The notes below the pieces were generated by a model. That model was not told the DNA's origin and made no database searches. It saw only the letters and a list, made by a program, of their open reading frames with translations. Positions 1 to 8,081 of a stretch of 64,000 nucleotides of DNA are shown piece after piece (the stretch's first letter is position 1; each line of letters opens with the position of its first letter). Location: contig NZ_FNIA01000004.1 in the NCBI RefSeq assembly GCF_900103505.1, positions 186,001-250,000 of the forward strand, read 5' to 3'. The position numbers were made by a program, and so were the translations under genes. Source of the stretch: Haloarchaeobius iranensis (GTDB taxonomy: Archaea; Halobacteriota; Halobacteria; Halobacteriales; Natrialbaceae).

Positions 1-78
1 CGGCGGCCCTAACGCCTTCGCTTTCGGTGGGTGAGCCGAACACCGCCAACTTATCGGTCCGGCCCCCCGAACACCGGT

Positions 79-876
79 ATGCTCACCTTCATCGGTCTCG
101 GCCTGTACGACGAACGGTCCATCACCGTCGAGGGCCAGGCGGCGCTCCGGGCAGCCGACGCCGCCTACGCGGAACTGTACACCAGCAAGCTCGTCGGCGC
201 GTCCATCGAAGACGTCGCCGAGTACCACGACGCCGACATCGAGGTGCGCGACCGCGCCGGCGTCGAACAACAGCCAGGGGAGATCCTCGACGCCGCCGAA
301 GACCAGGACGTCGCGTTCCTCACCGCCGGCGACACGATGATCTCCACGACCCACGTCGACCTCCGCCTCCGCGCCCACGAGCGCGGCATCGACACCCGCG
401 TCGTCCACGGGACGACCGCACAGACCGCGACCAGCTCCCTCACCGGACTCCAGAACTACCGGTTCGGCAAGGCCACCACGCTCCCGTTCGAGTACGCACA
501 CGGCGGAAACGGCGTCCCCCAGAGCGTCCTCGACACCATCGCGGACAACCGCGAGCGCGGCCTCCACACCGTCGTCTACCTCGACATCAAGGTCGGCCGC
601 GGCCCCGATGGCGACGACCCCGCACACGAGGAGTACATGACCGCCGACCACGCAGCCGGCCAGCTGGCCGAGCACCTGCCGGACACGCTCGGCGTGGTCG
701 TCGCCCGCGCGGGCAGCCCCGACCCACTCGTCACGGCCGACCGCCTCAGCGCACTCGCAGACCGCGAGTTCGGCGACCCGCTGCACCTGCTTCTCGTCCC
801 CGGCGACCTCCACCCCATCGAGGCCGACGCGCTCGGCGAACTCGCCGATGCGCCCTCCGAACTGGTCCAGTACTGA
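79..876 (+). CDS. dph5: Diphthine synthase
   Basis: This 265-residue protein is a SAM-dependent tetrapyrrole-methylase-fold enzyme that methylates the diphthamide precursor on translation elongation factor 2. The N-terminus MLTFIGLGLYDERSIT, the TAGDTMISTTH loop and the HGTTAQTATSS segment are typical of archaeal Dph5, and the length fits the family. The reading frame is open to position 31, but the ATG at 79 gives the family N-terminus. An AT-rich element (aacttatcgg) about 28 nt before it fits a leaderless transcript. It stands alone and converges on the S-layer gene. No odd features were seen. Confidence 0.93.
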   Translation: MLTFIGLGLYDERSITVEGQAALRAADAAYAELYTSKLVGASIEDVAEYHDADIEVRDRAGVEQQPGEILDAAEDQDVAFLTAGDTMISTTHVDLRLRAHERGIDTRVVHGTTAQTATSSLTGLQNYRFGKATTLPFEYAHGGNGVPQSVLDTIADNRERGLHTVVYLDIKVGRGPDGDDPAHEEYMTADHAAGQLAEHLPDTLGVVVARAGSPDPLVTADRLSALADREFGDPLHLLLVPGDLHPIEADALGELADAPSELVQY

Positions 877-960
877 AATCGACTCGTTCTCCTGGTTGCC
901 CACCGTGACGAGTGCCGACGGTCGCGAGAATCGACATCGCTACCGCTGGTGGGTGTGGCG

Positions 961-1005
961 TCCGAAAGAAAGCGAAGTACCGCGAAGGACCGGACGAAGT
1001 CCGGT
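961..1005 (-). terminator. Probable terminator of the S-layer gene
   Basis: Just past the S-layer stop codon, 989-995 and 999-1005 form a perfect 7-bp inverted repeat (accggac / gtccggt) with a 3-nt loop. Read on the minus strand, it is followed by a pyrimidine-rich tract with runs of T. A hairpin plus T tract downstream of a highly expressed gene suggests a terminator. Function is inferred from position and shape only. Confidence 0.45.
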
Positions 1006-1018
1006 TAGTTAGCGTTCG

Positions 1019-3391
1019 TTAGTTCTGACGGCGGAGCGCGAGGAGCGCTGCGCCCATCAGAGCGACGAGTGCGACACCGATGCCGAAGCCGGGCTGACCA
1101 CTGTCATCGCCGTCGTCAGTCTCGGTCGGCGTGTCGGTCGGCGCGTCCGTCTGCGTTGCCGTCGGCGTCGCCGTCTCGGTCGGAGTCGGCGTCGCCGTCT
1201 CGGTCGGCGTCGGCGTGGTATCTGCCTCGACCGTTATCTCAGCCGTCTGGCTGGAGTCGCCCGCGGAGATACCGTGTTCGTAGGTATCCGCGTCGACGTC
1301 AGCCGTGATGCTGAACTCGACGGTCGTGGACTCGCCGGGTGCGAGCGTGACTTCCTGAGAGTCGAGGACGTCACCGCCGAACGTGAATTCGACAGTCGTC
1401 GTGCCCTCGGTGCCACCGTTGTTCGCGACGGTGGCCGTGGCGGTCACTTCGTCACCGACCATGACCGTACCGGGTGCGCTGAGGTCGGAGACCTCGAACG
1501 AAGCCGGTGCGGCTGCCTCCTGAACGGAGCCGTCAGCCGTCGCGGCACCGTTGTTCACGTTGACCGTGAACTCGCTGCCGGCGGCGATGTCGCTGAAGTT
1601 GACGCTGGTGGACCAGGTGCCGTCAGCCTGAACCGTTGCCGTTGCCGGCTTCAGGAAGGCGACGCCCTCGTCCTGACCGTTGACACGGATGTTGAGCGAC
1701 GTACCGGGTGCGAGCGTCGACGTACCGGAGATGGTCTCGCCGTCCTCGGCGGAGACGTTGACCATGTCGTCGTCGTTCGTGTCAATCTCGATGTTCCGCT
1801 GGGCGAGTTCCCAGGTCGCAGTGACCGATTCGTCGGCAGAGGCGAGCTGGCTCTCCTCTGCGATCATGAACTCGGCCTCGTACTCACCGTGGGACGGCAT
1901 CGCGCTGATGTCGTCGGTGTCGGTGATGAGGTAGTAGACGTCCTCGCCTGCGATGACGTCCGTGTTCGTGTCGTTAATGTTGACCGTGCGAGCCGGCTGG
2001 TTGCGGGCGGGCTCGACTTCCGTGACGGTCAGGCTAACGTTGTAGATGCCGTCGTTGTCGCCGATGACGCCGAAGATGCCGTTCGAGTCGTTCTCGATGA
2101 CACCCTCGAGGCCCGTTGCGTCGAGCTCGTGGATGAGGTAGTCGCCCTTCGCGACCGTGCCATCCTGCGTGATGGTACCGTCGTCGACTGCGGAGGCAAC
2201 GCCCTCAGCGTCGGTCGGGAGGGACGCGGCGCCGGGTGCAGTCCACGTGTTCAGCTCGTTGGTCGTGCGCGGCTGGATGTCGAACGTCCCGACGTTCTGG
2301 GAGTTGACATCGTAGTCGGTGCCGGTTGCGACCTCGACGTTGTAGCCACCGGTGGCGATGAGGGAGCCACCGAGGTCACCGTACTCTTCGTTGCTGATCG
2401 AGTCGTCATCGTTGGCGACGGTGAACGTGTCACCGTTGCCAGTCCCCATGAGGAACGTGTTCACGTTGACGACGACCTCGCCGTCACCGTCACCGTCGGT
2501 GATCGTGAGGTTCGCTTGGTAGTTGTCGGACGCCTTGTCACCGATGCGGACGACACCCTGCGAGGTGTCCTCAAGCGTGAAGGTGATCGAAGCGACGTCA
2601 CCGATCTCGTCGGTGTAGAGGTTCTCACCCAGCGCGACCGTCCCGGTGGCGGGCTTCGTGACGTTGACCGTCGTGGAGTTCGAGATACCGGTGTCAGCGG
2701 CAGCGAACGTGTAGTCGTACGAGCCAGTGGCGATGCCGGTGAAGTTACCGGTCACCGTCTCGCTGGTGTCGAACGTGCTCGAGACCAGCAGTGCGTCAGC
2801 CTCGTCGGTGGCGTCGGCGTTACCGTCATCGTCCCAGTCGACGGGCGTACCCGTGACGCTGGTGAAGGTGGAGTTGATCTCGTTCGGGGTGAAGTCATCG
2901 TTCGCGATGATGAGGCTCCAGCTCGGACGGTTCGACGTCACGGTGACCGTGGTCTGGTTGGCCGCACCAGCGTTTTCCACGGCGACCGGATCGGCGGATG
3001 CCGTTACCTTCTGCGTACGGAGCGCGAACGTGTAGTTGCCGTCCACAGTGCCACCGTTCGTCTCTTCGACGAAGCGGTAGTCACTAGTGCTGTAACTGCT
3101 GGTGTCGAGAACGATGTCGTTCCCGCTGTCGACGTCAACGAACGTCTGGAACTCCCAGTTACCGTTACTGTTCTTCTTCTCGAGAATCACTTCGTCGTTT
3201 GAATCGAAGTGGTCGAGTACTGCGATAGTCTGTCCCGACCAGGCGGATCCCCCGTTGGAGATCGCCTTGTCGTAATCGCCAGAGTTTGCCGCGGCGACAC
3301 TTCCCGAGAACGCTACGACGCCCGCGAAGACGGACGTAATCATGAGCGCGGCCAGGAAGAGGCCACGGACCTTGTCTTGTGTTCCTGTCAT
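1019..3391 (-). CDS. csg: S-layer glycoprotein with PGF-CTERM anchor
   Basis: This 790-residue secreted protein is the likely cell-surface layer subunit. The ATG at 3391 gives MTGTQDKVRGLFLAALM followed by a hydrophobic stretch ending near AVAAA, a Sec-type signal of the kind seen in haloarchaeal S-layer glycoproteins. The mature part is acidic, rich in Thr, Val and Asp, and has several N-X-S/T sequons for AglB. Near the C-terminus is a Thr/Pro-rich spacer (TPTPTETATPT repeats), probably O-glycosylated. It is followed by the PGF tripeptide at 767-769, a hydrophobic helix and a basic end, which is the PGF-CTERM signal processed by archaeosortase ArtA. An upstream in-frame start at 3502 was rejected because it would bury the signal peptide. 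N-glycosylation genes lie at 18-40 kb. Confidence 0.93.
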   Translation of the reverse strand: MTGTQDKVRGLFLAALMITSVFAGVVAFSGSVAAANSGDYDKAISNGGSAWSGQTIAVLDHFDSNDEVILEKKNSNGNWEFQTFVDVDSGNDIVLDTSSYSTSDYRFVEETNGGTVDGNYTFALRTQKVTASADPVAVENAGAANQTTVTVTSNRPSWSLIIANDDFTPNEINSTFTSVTGTPVDWDDDGNADATDEADALLVSSTFDTSETVTGNFTGIATGSYDYTFAAADTGISNSTTVNVTKPATGTVALGENLYTDEIGDVASITFTLEDTSQGVVRIGDKASDNYQANLTITDGDGDGEVVVNVNTFLMGTGNGDTFTVANDDDSISNEEYGDLGGSLIATGGYNVEVATGTDYDVNSQNVGTFDIQPRTTNELNTWTAPGAASLPTDAEGVASAVDDGTITQDGTVAKGDYLIHELDATGLEGVIENDSNGIFGVIGDNDGIYNVSLTVTEVEPARNQPARTVNINDTNTDVIAGEDVYYLITDTDDISAMPSHGEYEAEFMIAEESQLASADESVTATWELAQRNIEIDTNDDDMVNVSAEDGETISGTSTLAPGTSLNIRVNGQDEGVAFLKPATATVQADGTWSTSVNFSDIAAGSEFTVNVNNGAATADGSVQEAAAPASFEVSDLSAPGTVMVGDEVTATATVANNGGTEGTTTVEFTFGGDVLDSQEVTLAPGESTTVEFSITADVDADTYEHGISAGDSSQTAEITVEADTTPTPTETATPTPTETATPTATQTDAPTDTPTETDDGDDSGQPGFGIGVALVALMGAALLALRRQN

Positions 3392-3510
3392 AGTTTGCTT
3401 GGGTTCCGCGTGGTTCGAGCACCTTTCTCGCTCGGCGCCTGTGGGGGGACGCGAACGGTAGTCAGTACTGTCACCGTGGGTAGGGGTACAGTACAAACGC
3501 ACGAACCATT

Positions 3511-3520
3511 GTTATAAATG
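3511..3520 (-). promoter_or_regulatory. S-layer promoter TATA box
   Basis: On the minus strand the sequence catttataac forms a strong archaeal TATA box, about 125 nt before the start codon. Transcription would begin roughly 25 nt downstream, giving an untranslated leader of about 95 nt. Long leaders are known for some haloarchaeal S-layer mRNAs, whereas most genes in this window look leaderless. A second minus-strand TATA-like element (gtttaagta) lies near 3625-3635. Confidence 0.6.
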
Positions 3521-3730
3521 CTTTGTGGTGGGTGGGTGTGGTGTCAAGCGTTCACACACCCGCTCAAACCCGGGAATTTCGGGGTCGCGGCGTCCCGGTC
3601 ACCCGAGGAACCACCCCCACAGAGTACTTAAACGGAACTGTGTTTCGAGCCGACAATCACCGGTTGTGACCTCTGGGGAGTGACGAAATCGGCCGTCCGC
3701 CGGATTCCGTTCCCGCCGTCGTTTACCCCT
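3521..3730. other. Intergenic region upstream of the S-layer promoter
   Basis: No coding region is supported here. The stretch lies between the S-layer TATA box and the end of the glyoxalase-like gene on the same strand. Apart from a weaker TATA-like element around 3625-3635, I see no repeat or hairpin of note. Confidence 0.5.
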
Positions 3731-4489
3731 TCACTCCCGCGTGACGATCTCGACTTCCTGCCCGTCGGGCGTCTTGGTGAACGCGTAGCGGTCGTTGCAG
3801 GACTCGGGGTCGCGGTAGTCCGCCGCGCCGCGCTCAAGCAGCGTGGTCCACGTCCCGTGGAGGTCGTCACAGCGGACGGCGACGTGGCCCCAGGCGTCGC
3901 CCACGTCGTACGTGCGACCGTCGTAGTTGTAGGTGAGCTCGACGCTCATCGCCTCGGCGGCGGCGTCCTCGGGTTTGAGGAAGTAGAGCGCGAAGTCGTC
4001 GAACTCCTCGCGGCGGAACAGCTCGTACTCGAGCTTGCGGGTGAACCACCCGATGGCGGCGTCGGCGTCCTCCACGCGCAGCATCGTGTGGTCGAGGCTG
4101 AACCTGGCGCCGTGGTCGCGCTCGACGAGTTCGACCTCGTGGCCGTCGGGGTCGCGGACGAACGCGTACGAGCCACCACAGGAGTCGGGGTCGCGGTAGT
4201 CGTCGACGCCCTCGTCCATGAGTCCCGCGTAGGCGTCGTAGACGTCCTCGACCCGGACCGCGATGTGCCCCCACGCATCGCCGTGGTCGTACGTGCGGCC
4301 GTCGTGGTTGTAGGTGAGTTCGAGCAGCGCACCCTCCTCGTGGACGTCCTCGGGGCCGAGGAACACGTTCGTGAACGTGTCGGCCTCCCAGCGACCCTTC
4401 TCCTCGTAGTCGAGGTGTGTGGTGTACCAGTCGAGGCTCGCGTCGAGGTCCTCGACGCGCATCATCGTATGGTCGAGCGTGGCCTGCAT
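3731..4489 (-). CDS. Tandem-domain glyoxalase/VOC protein
   Basis: This 252-residue protein has two vicinal-oxygen-chelate domains in tandem. Each carries the lactoylglutathione-lyase pattern: LDHTMxRVEDxDA at the start, ELTYNxDGRTYDxGDAWGH in the middle, and a C-terminal PDGxEVE metal-ligand Glu. The domains cover about residues 1-125 and 126-252 and clearly derive from duplication. In glyoxalase I two such domains build the active site, so methylglyoxal or a related substrate is likely, but which thiol cofactor is used cannot be read from sequence. The ATG at 4489 is chosen because the 35 upstream in-frame residues are Ser-rich and unlike the family. It is monocistronic. Confidence 0.85.
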   Translation of the reverse strand: MQATLDHTMMRVEDLDASLDWYTTHLDYEEKGRWEADTFTNVFLGPEDVHEEGALLELTYNHDGRTYDHGDAWGHIAVRVEDVYDAYAGLMDEGVDDYRDPDSCGGSYAFVRDPDGHEVELVERDHGARFSLDHTMLRVEDADAAIGWFTRKLEYELFRREEFDDFALYFLKPEDAAAEAMSVELTYNYDGRTYDVGDAWGHVAVRCDDLHGTWTTLLERGAADYRDPESCNDRYAFTKTPDGQEVEIVTRE

Positions 4490-4627
4490 GGCCAGACGTA
4501 CGGCCAGACCGTTGAAACCAGTAGCGGATGCGGAACTCGAGGGGCTCACCTTCGGGTGATTGGAGCAACTACTGCTGTTTTCCATCGCGCACACGCGAGA
4601 GGGCGCAGCCTGTCGAGCCGCGGTCGC

Positions 4628-5737
4628 CTACTTCCTGAGCACGAGCTTCAGCACGTCCTCGTCCTCCAGGACGTGGTCCTCGCCGACCTGCTGCCCGTCG
4701 TGCTTCGCGCTCGGGCCGCGGATTCGGGCGAACCGGAACCGGTCCTCGAAGTCGCCGCCGAGCTTCGAGAGCGCGTCCCCGATGGTCGCCCCCTCGGAGA
4801 CGACGAGTGGCTCCTCCCAGTCGACGCCGCGGCCGGGCTTGTCCATGTAGACCCGGATGAGCCCGAGGTTGTTCCAGATGCGTTCTTTCAGCGCGTCGAG
4901 ACCCTTCTCCTCCGCGGCGGAGATGAACGTCGCCTCCTCGGGGTCGATGTCGCGTTTCCGAAGCTCCTCGTCGACCTGTTCCTTGTAGGAGGGCTCGATG
5001 AGGTCGGTCTTGTTGACGGTCACGATGGACGGCGTGTACACCCGGTTGTCCATGATGCCGTCGATGAGCCGGTCGATGTCGAGTTCCTCGCCGAGGTTGA
5101 TGTCCGCGTTGACGTAGCCGTGTTCGCGCAGGACCTGTTTGATTGTGTCGTCGTCCATCGGCTGGTCGACCGTCGAGGTCACCTTGATGCCGTCTTTGAT
5201 CTTCTTGCGGATGGTGACCCGTGGGGGCGTCTGGTCGATCCGGATCTTGTTGTTGTACAGTTCCTCGCGAAGTCGGTCGTACTGCTCGATCTCGAACACG
5301 GAGAGCATGAAGATGAGGAGGTCGGCGCTCCGAACGACCGAGAGGACCTCCTTCCCGCCACCGCGGCCGTCCGCCGCACCCTCGATGAGACCGGGCACGT
5401 CGAGCAGCTGGATGTGGGCGCCGTTGATGTCGACCATCCCGGGGTTGACGGTCAGCGTCGTGAACTCGTACTCGCCGGTCTCCGAGTCGGCGTTGGTCAT
5501 CGCGTTGATGAGCGTCGACTTGCCCACGCTGGGGAAGCCGACGAGTGCGACCGAGGCGTCGCCGTGTTTCTCGACCGCGTAGCCCTGGCCACCACCGCTG
5601 CCCGACTGGTTCTCAAGCTTCTCCTTCTTCTGGGCGAGCTTGGACTTCAGCCGCCCGATGTGGGCCTCGGTGGACTTGTTGTAGGGCGTGTTGGCTATCT
5701 CCTCCTCGATCGCCTCGATCTCGTCTTCGAGCCCCAT
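4628..5737 (-). CDS. DRG-family GTP-binding protein
   Basis: This 369-residue GTPase of the DRG/Obg class has an N-terminal coiled-coil-like helical segment (residues 1-45), the G1 motif GFPSVGKS at 67-74, G3 DVPG at 113-116, an NKTD G4 motif, and a C-terminal TGS domain. Archaeal DRG proteins associate with ribosomes and RNA, though their exact role is unresolved. Length and domain order match the family. The start at 5737 gives MGLEDEIEAIEEEIANTPYNK, the conserved N-terminus. The longer frame to 5833 adds 32 basic residues and is rejected. Confidence 0.93.
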   Translation of the reverse strand: MGLEDEIEAIEEEIANTPYNKSTEAHIGRLKSKLAQKKEKLENQSGSGGGQGYAVEKHGDASVALVGFPSVGKSTLINAMTNADSETGEYEFTTLTVNPGMVDINGAHIQLLDVPGLIEGAADGRGGGKEVLSVVRSADLLIFMLSVFEIEQYDRLREELYNNKIRIDQTPPRVTIRKKIKDGIKVTSTVDQPMDDDTIKQVLREHGYVNADINLGEELDIDRLIDGIMDNRVYTPSIVTVNKTDLIEPSYKEQVDEELRKRDIDPEEATFISAAEEKGLDALKERIWNNLGLIRVYMDKPGRGVDWEEPLVVSEGATIGDALSKLGGDFEDRFRFARIRGPSAKHDGQQVGEDHVLEDEDVLKLVLRK

Positions 5738-5863
5738 CGTTGCACTCTCCGCCGTGGGAGCCGAAAAACCTGTCCACTCCGTCCTGCTGCCGACGCGACT
5801 CCTGGGCGTCTTCGTCCACTTCGGTACGTTCATCAGTCTCCGAAATAAACACCCGGGCAGAGG

Positions 5864-6064
5864 ATGCCCGACCCGACGCAGTTACGCGATAGCACCCAGA
5901 TAGTCCTCCCGGATGGAACGCCGCGTGCGTTGCTGGCGCGGCTGGACGAGGAGTTCGCGCTGACGCTGCTCGAGGAAGACGGGACGTACCGGCTCGTCGG
6001 GAGCCCGGTCGAGATCGACCGCGCCAGCGACTACCTCGTCAGGCAGGGCATCCCCGTCGCCTGA
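5864..6064 (+). CDS. Small conserved haloarchaeal protein
   Basis: This 66-residue soluble protein starts MPDPTQLRDSTQIVLPDGTP and ends LVRQGIPVA. It is acidic, has no membrane segment or cysteines, and looks like one small alpha/beta domain. I do not recognise a named family, but the composition is haloarchaeal and the frame fits between two well-defined neighbours. It is divergent from the DRG GTPase and converges on the phosphatase gene. Function is unknown. Confidence 0.65.
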   Translation: MPDPTQLRDSTQIVLPDGTPRALLARLDEEFALTLLEEDGTYRLVGSPVEIDRASDYLVRQGIPVA

Positions 6065-6076
6065 CCGGTGCCACGG

Positions 6077-6751
6077 CTACGCCCGGAGCCGCGCGAGCGC
6101 GTCGAGCGTGCCGTCCGCGTGTGCACCGTCCAGCGTCACGTCCGCCGCGGCCAGTGCCCGGTCGTCGGCGTTCGAGGGCGCGAAGCTCCGGCCGACCCGC
6201 TCGAACGTGGAGACGTCGTTCTCGGAGTCGCCGACGGCAGCGAACGCCGCGGGCTCGTAGCCCAGCCGGTCGGCGACGCGTTCGAGCATCAGTCCTTTCG
6301 ACATGTCCGGTTGCTTGAGGTGGAACGCGTAGCCGGTGTCGACGACCTCGAGGTCGTGCTCCGCGGCGACCTCGCGGAGCAGTGCTTCGTCCGCGTCGAG
6401 GGTGACGGCGACTTCGGTCTCGCGCCAGCGGTTCACGAGGTCGACGTCCCCCCAGCCGAGGTCGCCGCCGGCGGCCTGGAACGCCTCGACGGCGGCGGTC
6501 GTGCGCTCCCTGTCGCCGTGGACCAGCACCTCGTCGTTCACGTGCGCGATACCCCCGTTCTCGGCGATGACACGTTCCTCGATGGCCATGAAGGTACAGA
6601 GCGAAACCGGATACGGGAACGCCTTCCCCGTCGCCAGCACGACGGGCGCGGGCCACTCCCGCACCGGCTCGAAGACGCGCGGGTCGATACCCCCCTCCGG
6701 CCGGGTGAGCGTGCCGTCGATGTCGAGCACGAGCGGCGGGGCGTCGGTCAT
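6077..6751 (-). CDS. Phosphoglycolate phosphatase, archaeal HAD type
   Basis: This 224-residue HAD-superfamily hydrolase removes phosphate from 2-phosphoglycolate. The nucleophile motif LDIDGTLT is at the N-terminus. Motif II sits in VVLATGKA, the catalytic Lys in QPDMSKG, and motif IV in VGDSENDVSTF. The IIB-type cap between them matches the archaeal TA0175-type phosphatase. The ATG at 6751 directly precedes the motif I strand. Upstream in-frame sequence to 6907 is Arg-rich and is rejected. It lies just downstream of the Orc1/Cdc6-like gene on the same strand, with a 31-nt gap. Confidence 0.9.
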   Translation of the reverse strand: MTDAPPLVLDIDGTLTRPEGGIDPRVFEPVREWPAPVVLATGKAFPYPVSLCTFMAIEERVIAENGGIAHVNDEVLVHGDRERTTAAVEAFQAAGGDLGWGDVDLVNRWRETEVAVTLDADEALLREVAAEHDLEVVDTGYAFHLKQPDMSKGLMLERVADRLGYEPAAFAAVGDSENDVSTFERVGRSFAPSNADDRALAAADVTLDGAHADGTLDALARLRA

Positions 6752-6782
6752 ACCTCCCCTGGGGCGACCGACGGTAAATGGC

Positions 6783-7976
6783 TCACGTTCTCGAGTCGCT
6801 CTCGTGTTGCAGCTCGTAGAGCCGGCTGAACACGAGCGTCGGGAACCGGGGTTCGAGCCTGCTCGGCGGCCGGCCCGCGCTCTCGGCGTCCCGCTCGGCC
6901 GTGACACGCTCAGTGATCCCCTCCTCGGCCAGCTCGTACAGGTACCGCTTCACCGTCGAGGGCGAGAGGTCGATGCCCGGCGCCGCCGCGACGGACGCCG
7001 CCGCGTCCCCCACCGTCGTCGTCGCCTCCTCGGGCAGGTCGACCAGCGTCCGCAGCACGAGCTGTCGGTTCTCGGGGAGCGTCAGCACCCGCCCGAGCGC
7101 GACCGTGGGCCGCGGAACCGCGTCGAGCCCGGCCTCCAGGTCGCGTTCGGTGATTCGCTCGTGGCTCTCCCTGGTCGCCACCTCGGCCGCCCCGAACAGG
7201 GCGGTGAGCGCGTCGTGGGCGTCCCCCTTCGCCCACTCCGCGATGCGCCTGATCTGTTCGTGGTCGAAGGCCTGCCGGGCGAGGCCGTCCGAGGCTCTCC
7301 CCGTCAACAGGTCGACGAGCGCGTGCTGCTGGTACGGCGGCACGTGGATGTGCTCCGGTGGCAGCAGTTCGCTCGACAGCTCCTCGGGCGGGGTCCGGCC
7401 GACGGCGATCCAGCTGAGCCGGCCGTCCATCCCGTCGAACGCGCCGTGGAGCGTGGAGAGCCCGAGCGTGTCGAACTCGTCGACGTGGTCGACTGCCACG
7501 ACCGCGCGGTCGCTGCCCGACAGGCGCTGTATCAGCCGCGACCGGAGCGAGTCCGTCCGGACGCCCTGCTTCGGCACCTGTTCCTCGACGAGCGCATCGA
7601 GCACCGTGTGGTAGAGCGCGAACTCGCTGTCGTCGACACGGGCGTCGACGTAGACGAAGTCGGGTGCGGGCGTCGAGCGAGCCCGCGTCGTGGTGTGGAT
7701 GACCCCCCCGGTCCCCGTCAGCAGCCGGTCGAGGTGGTCGAACAGCGCGGTGACGACTGCCGACTTGCCGACCCCCCCGTCCCCCCAGACGTAGGCTGTC
7801 GGCGGCAGTGACCGCTCGAATATCGGGTCCAGATGGTCGAGCAACTGCTCGAGGACCGGCCCCCGTCCCGACGGAGCTTCGACGTGGACGACCGGGGACA
7901 GGGCGTCGTAGTCCTTCACGATGCTGGGTTCGCCGCTGCGCCGTTGTCGTCGTCTGATTCGTGCTTCGATATCCAT
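6783..7976 (-). CDS. Orc1/Cdc6-family AAA+ ATPase
   Basis: This 397-residue protein has an AAA+ core followed by a winged-helix-like C-terminus, the layout of archaeal Orc1/Cdc6 replication initiators. Walker A is GDGGVGKSA. The Walker B region is VVAVDHVDEFDT, where the usual DE(x)D pattern is relaxed. A sensor II-like stretch GDAHDALTALFGAAE follows. The wHTH lies around DLSPSTVKRYLYELAEEGI. Haloarchaea carry many Orc1/Cdc6 paralogues and only some act at origins. I see no clustered origin-recognition repeats next to this gene, so a role at a local origin is unsupported. Confidence 0.85.
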   Translation of the reverse strand: MDIEARIRRRQRRSGEPSIVKDYDALSPVVHVEAPSGRGPVLEQLLDHLDPIFERSLPPTAYVWGDGGVGKSAVVTALFDHLDRLLTGTGGVIHTTTRARSTPAPDFVYVDARVDDSEFALYHTVLDALVEEQVPKQGVRTDSLRSRLIQRLSGSDRAVVAVDHVDEFDTLGLSTLHGAFDGMDGRLSWIAVGRTPPEELSSELLPPEHIHVPPYQQHALVDLLTGRASDGLARQAFDHEQIRRIAEWAKGDAHDALTALFGAAEVATRESHERITERDLEAGLDAVPRPTVALGRVLTLPENRQLVLRTLVDLPEEATTTVGDAAASVAAAPGIDLSPSTVKRYLYELAEEGITERVTAERDAESAGRPPSRLEPRFPTLVFSRLYELQHESDSRT

Positions 7977-8020
7977 GCGATAGGTCGGTTCGGTTGTGGT
8001 AGCTCGGTCCGTCCAGTTCT

Positions 8021-8045
8021 AAAAGCCTCGGGGGTGCACCGAGGC
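8021..8045 (-). terminator. Intrinsic-type terminator after the glpK operon
   Basis: On the minus strand, a perfect 7-bp stem (gcctcgg / ccgaggc, 8025-8031 with 8039-8045) with a 7-nt loop is followed directly by TTTTA. It lies 37 nt past the stop of the membrane-protein gene and before the Orc1/Cdc6-like gene. This looks like a bacterial-type hairpin plus U-tract. Confidence 0.55.
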
Positions 8046-8081
8046 CGTGCCGGTGGCGACGCCCCCGCGGGCATGGCCGCC

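Noticed and set aside
1274-3202. A 642-residue plus-strand frame inside the S-layer gene
   Set aside because: It is antisense to a clearly coding gene with signal peptide and PGF-CTERM. Long open antisense frames are common in GC-rich haloarchaeal DNA.
7977-8081. A replication origin beside the Orc1/Cdc6-like gene
   Set aside because: The gap is only about 100 bp, holds a terminator hairpin, and shows no repeated origin-recognition elements or AT-rich unwinding tract.
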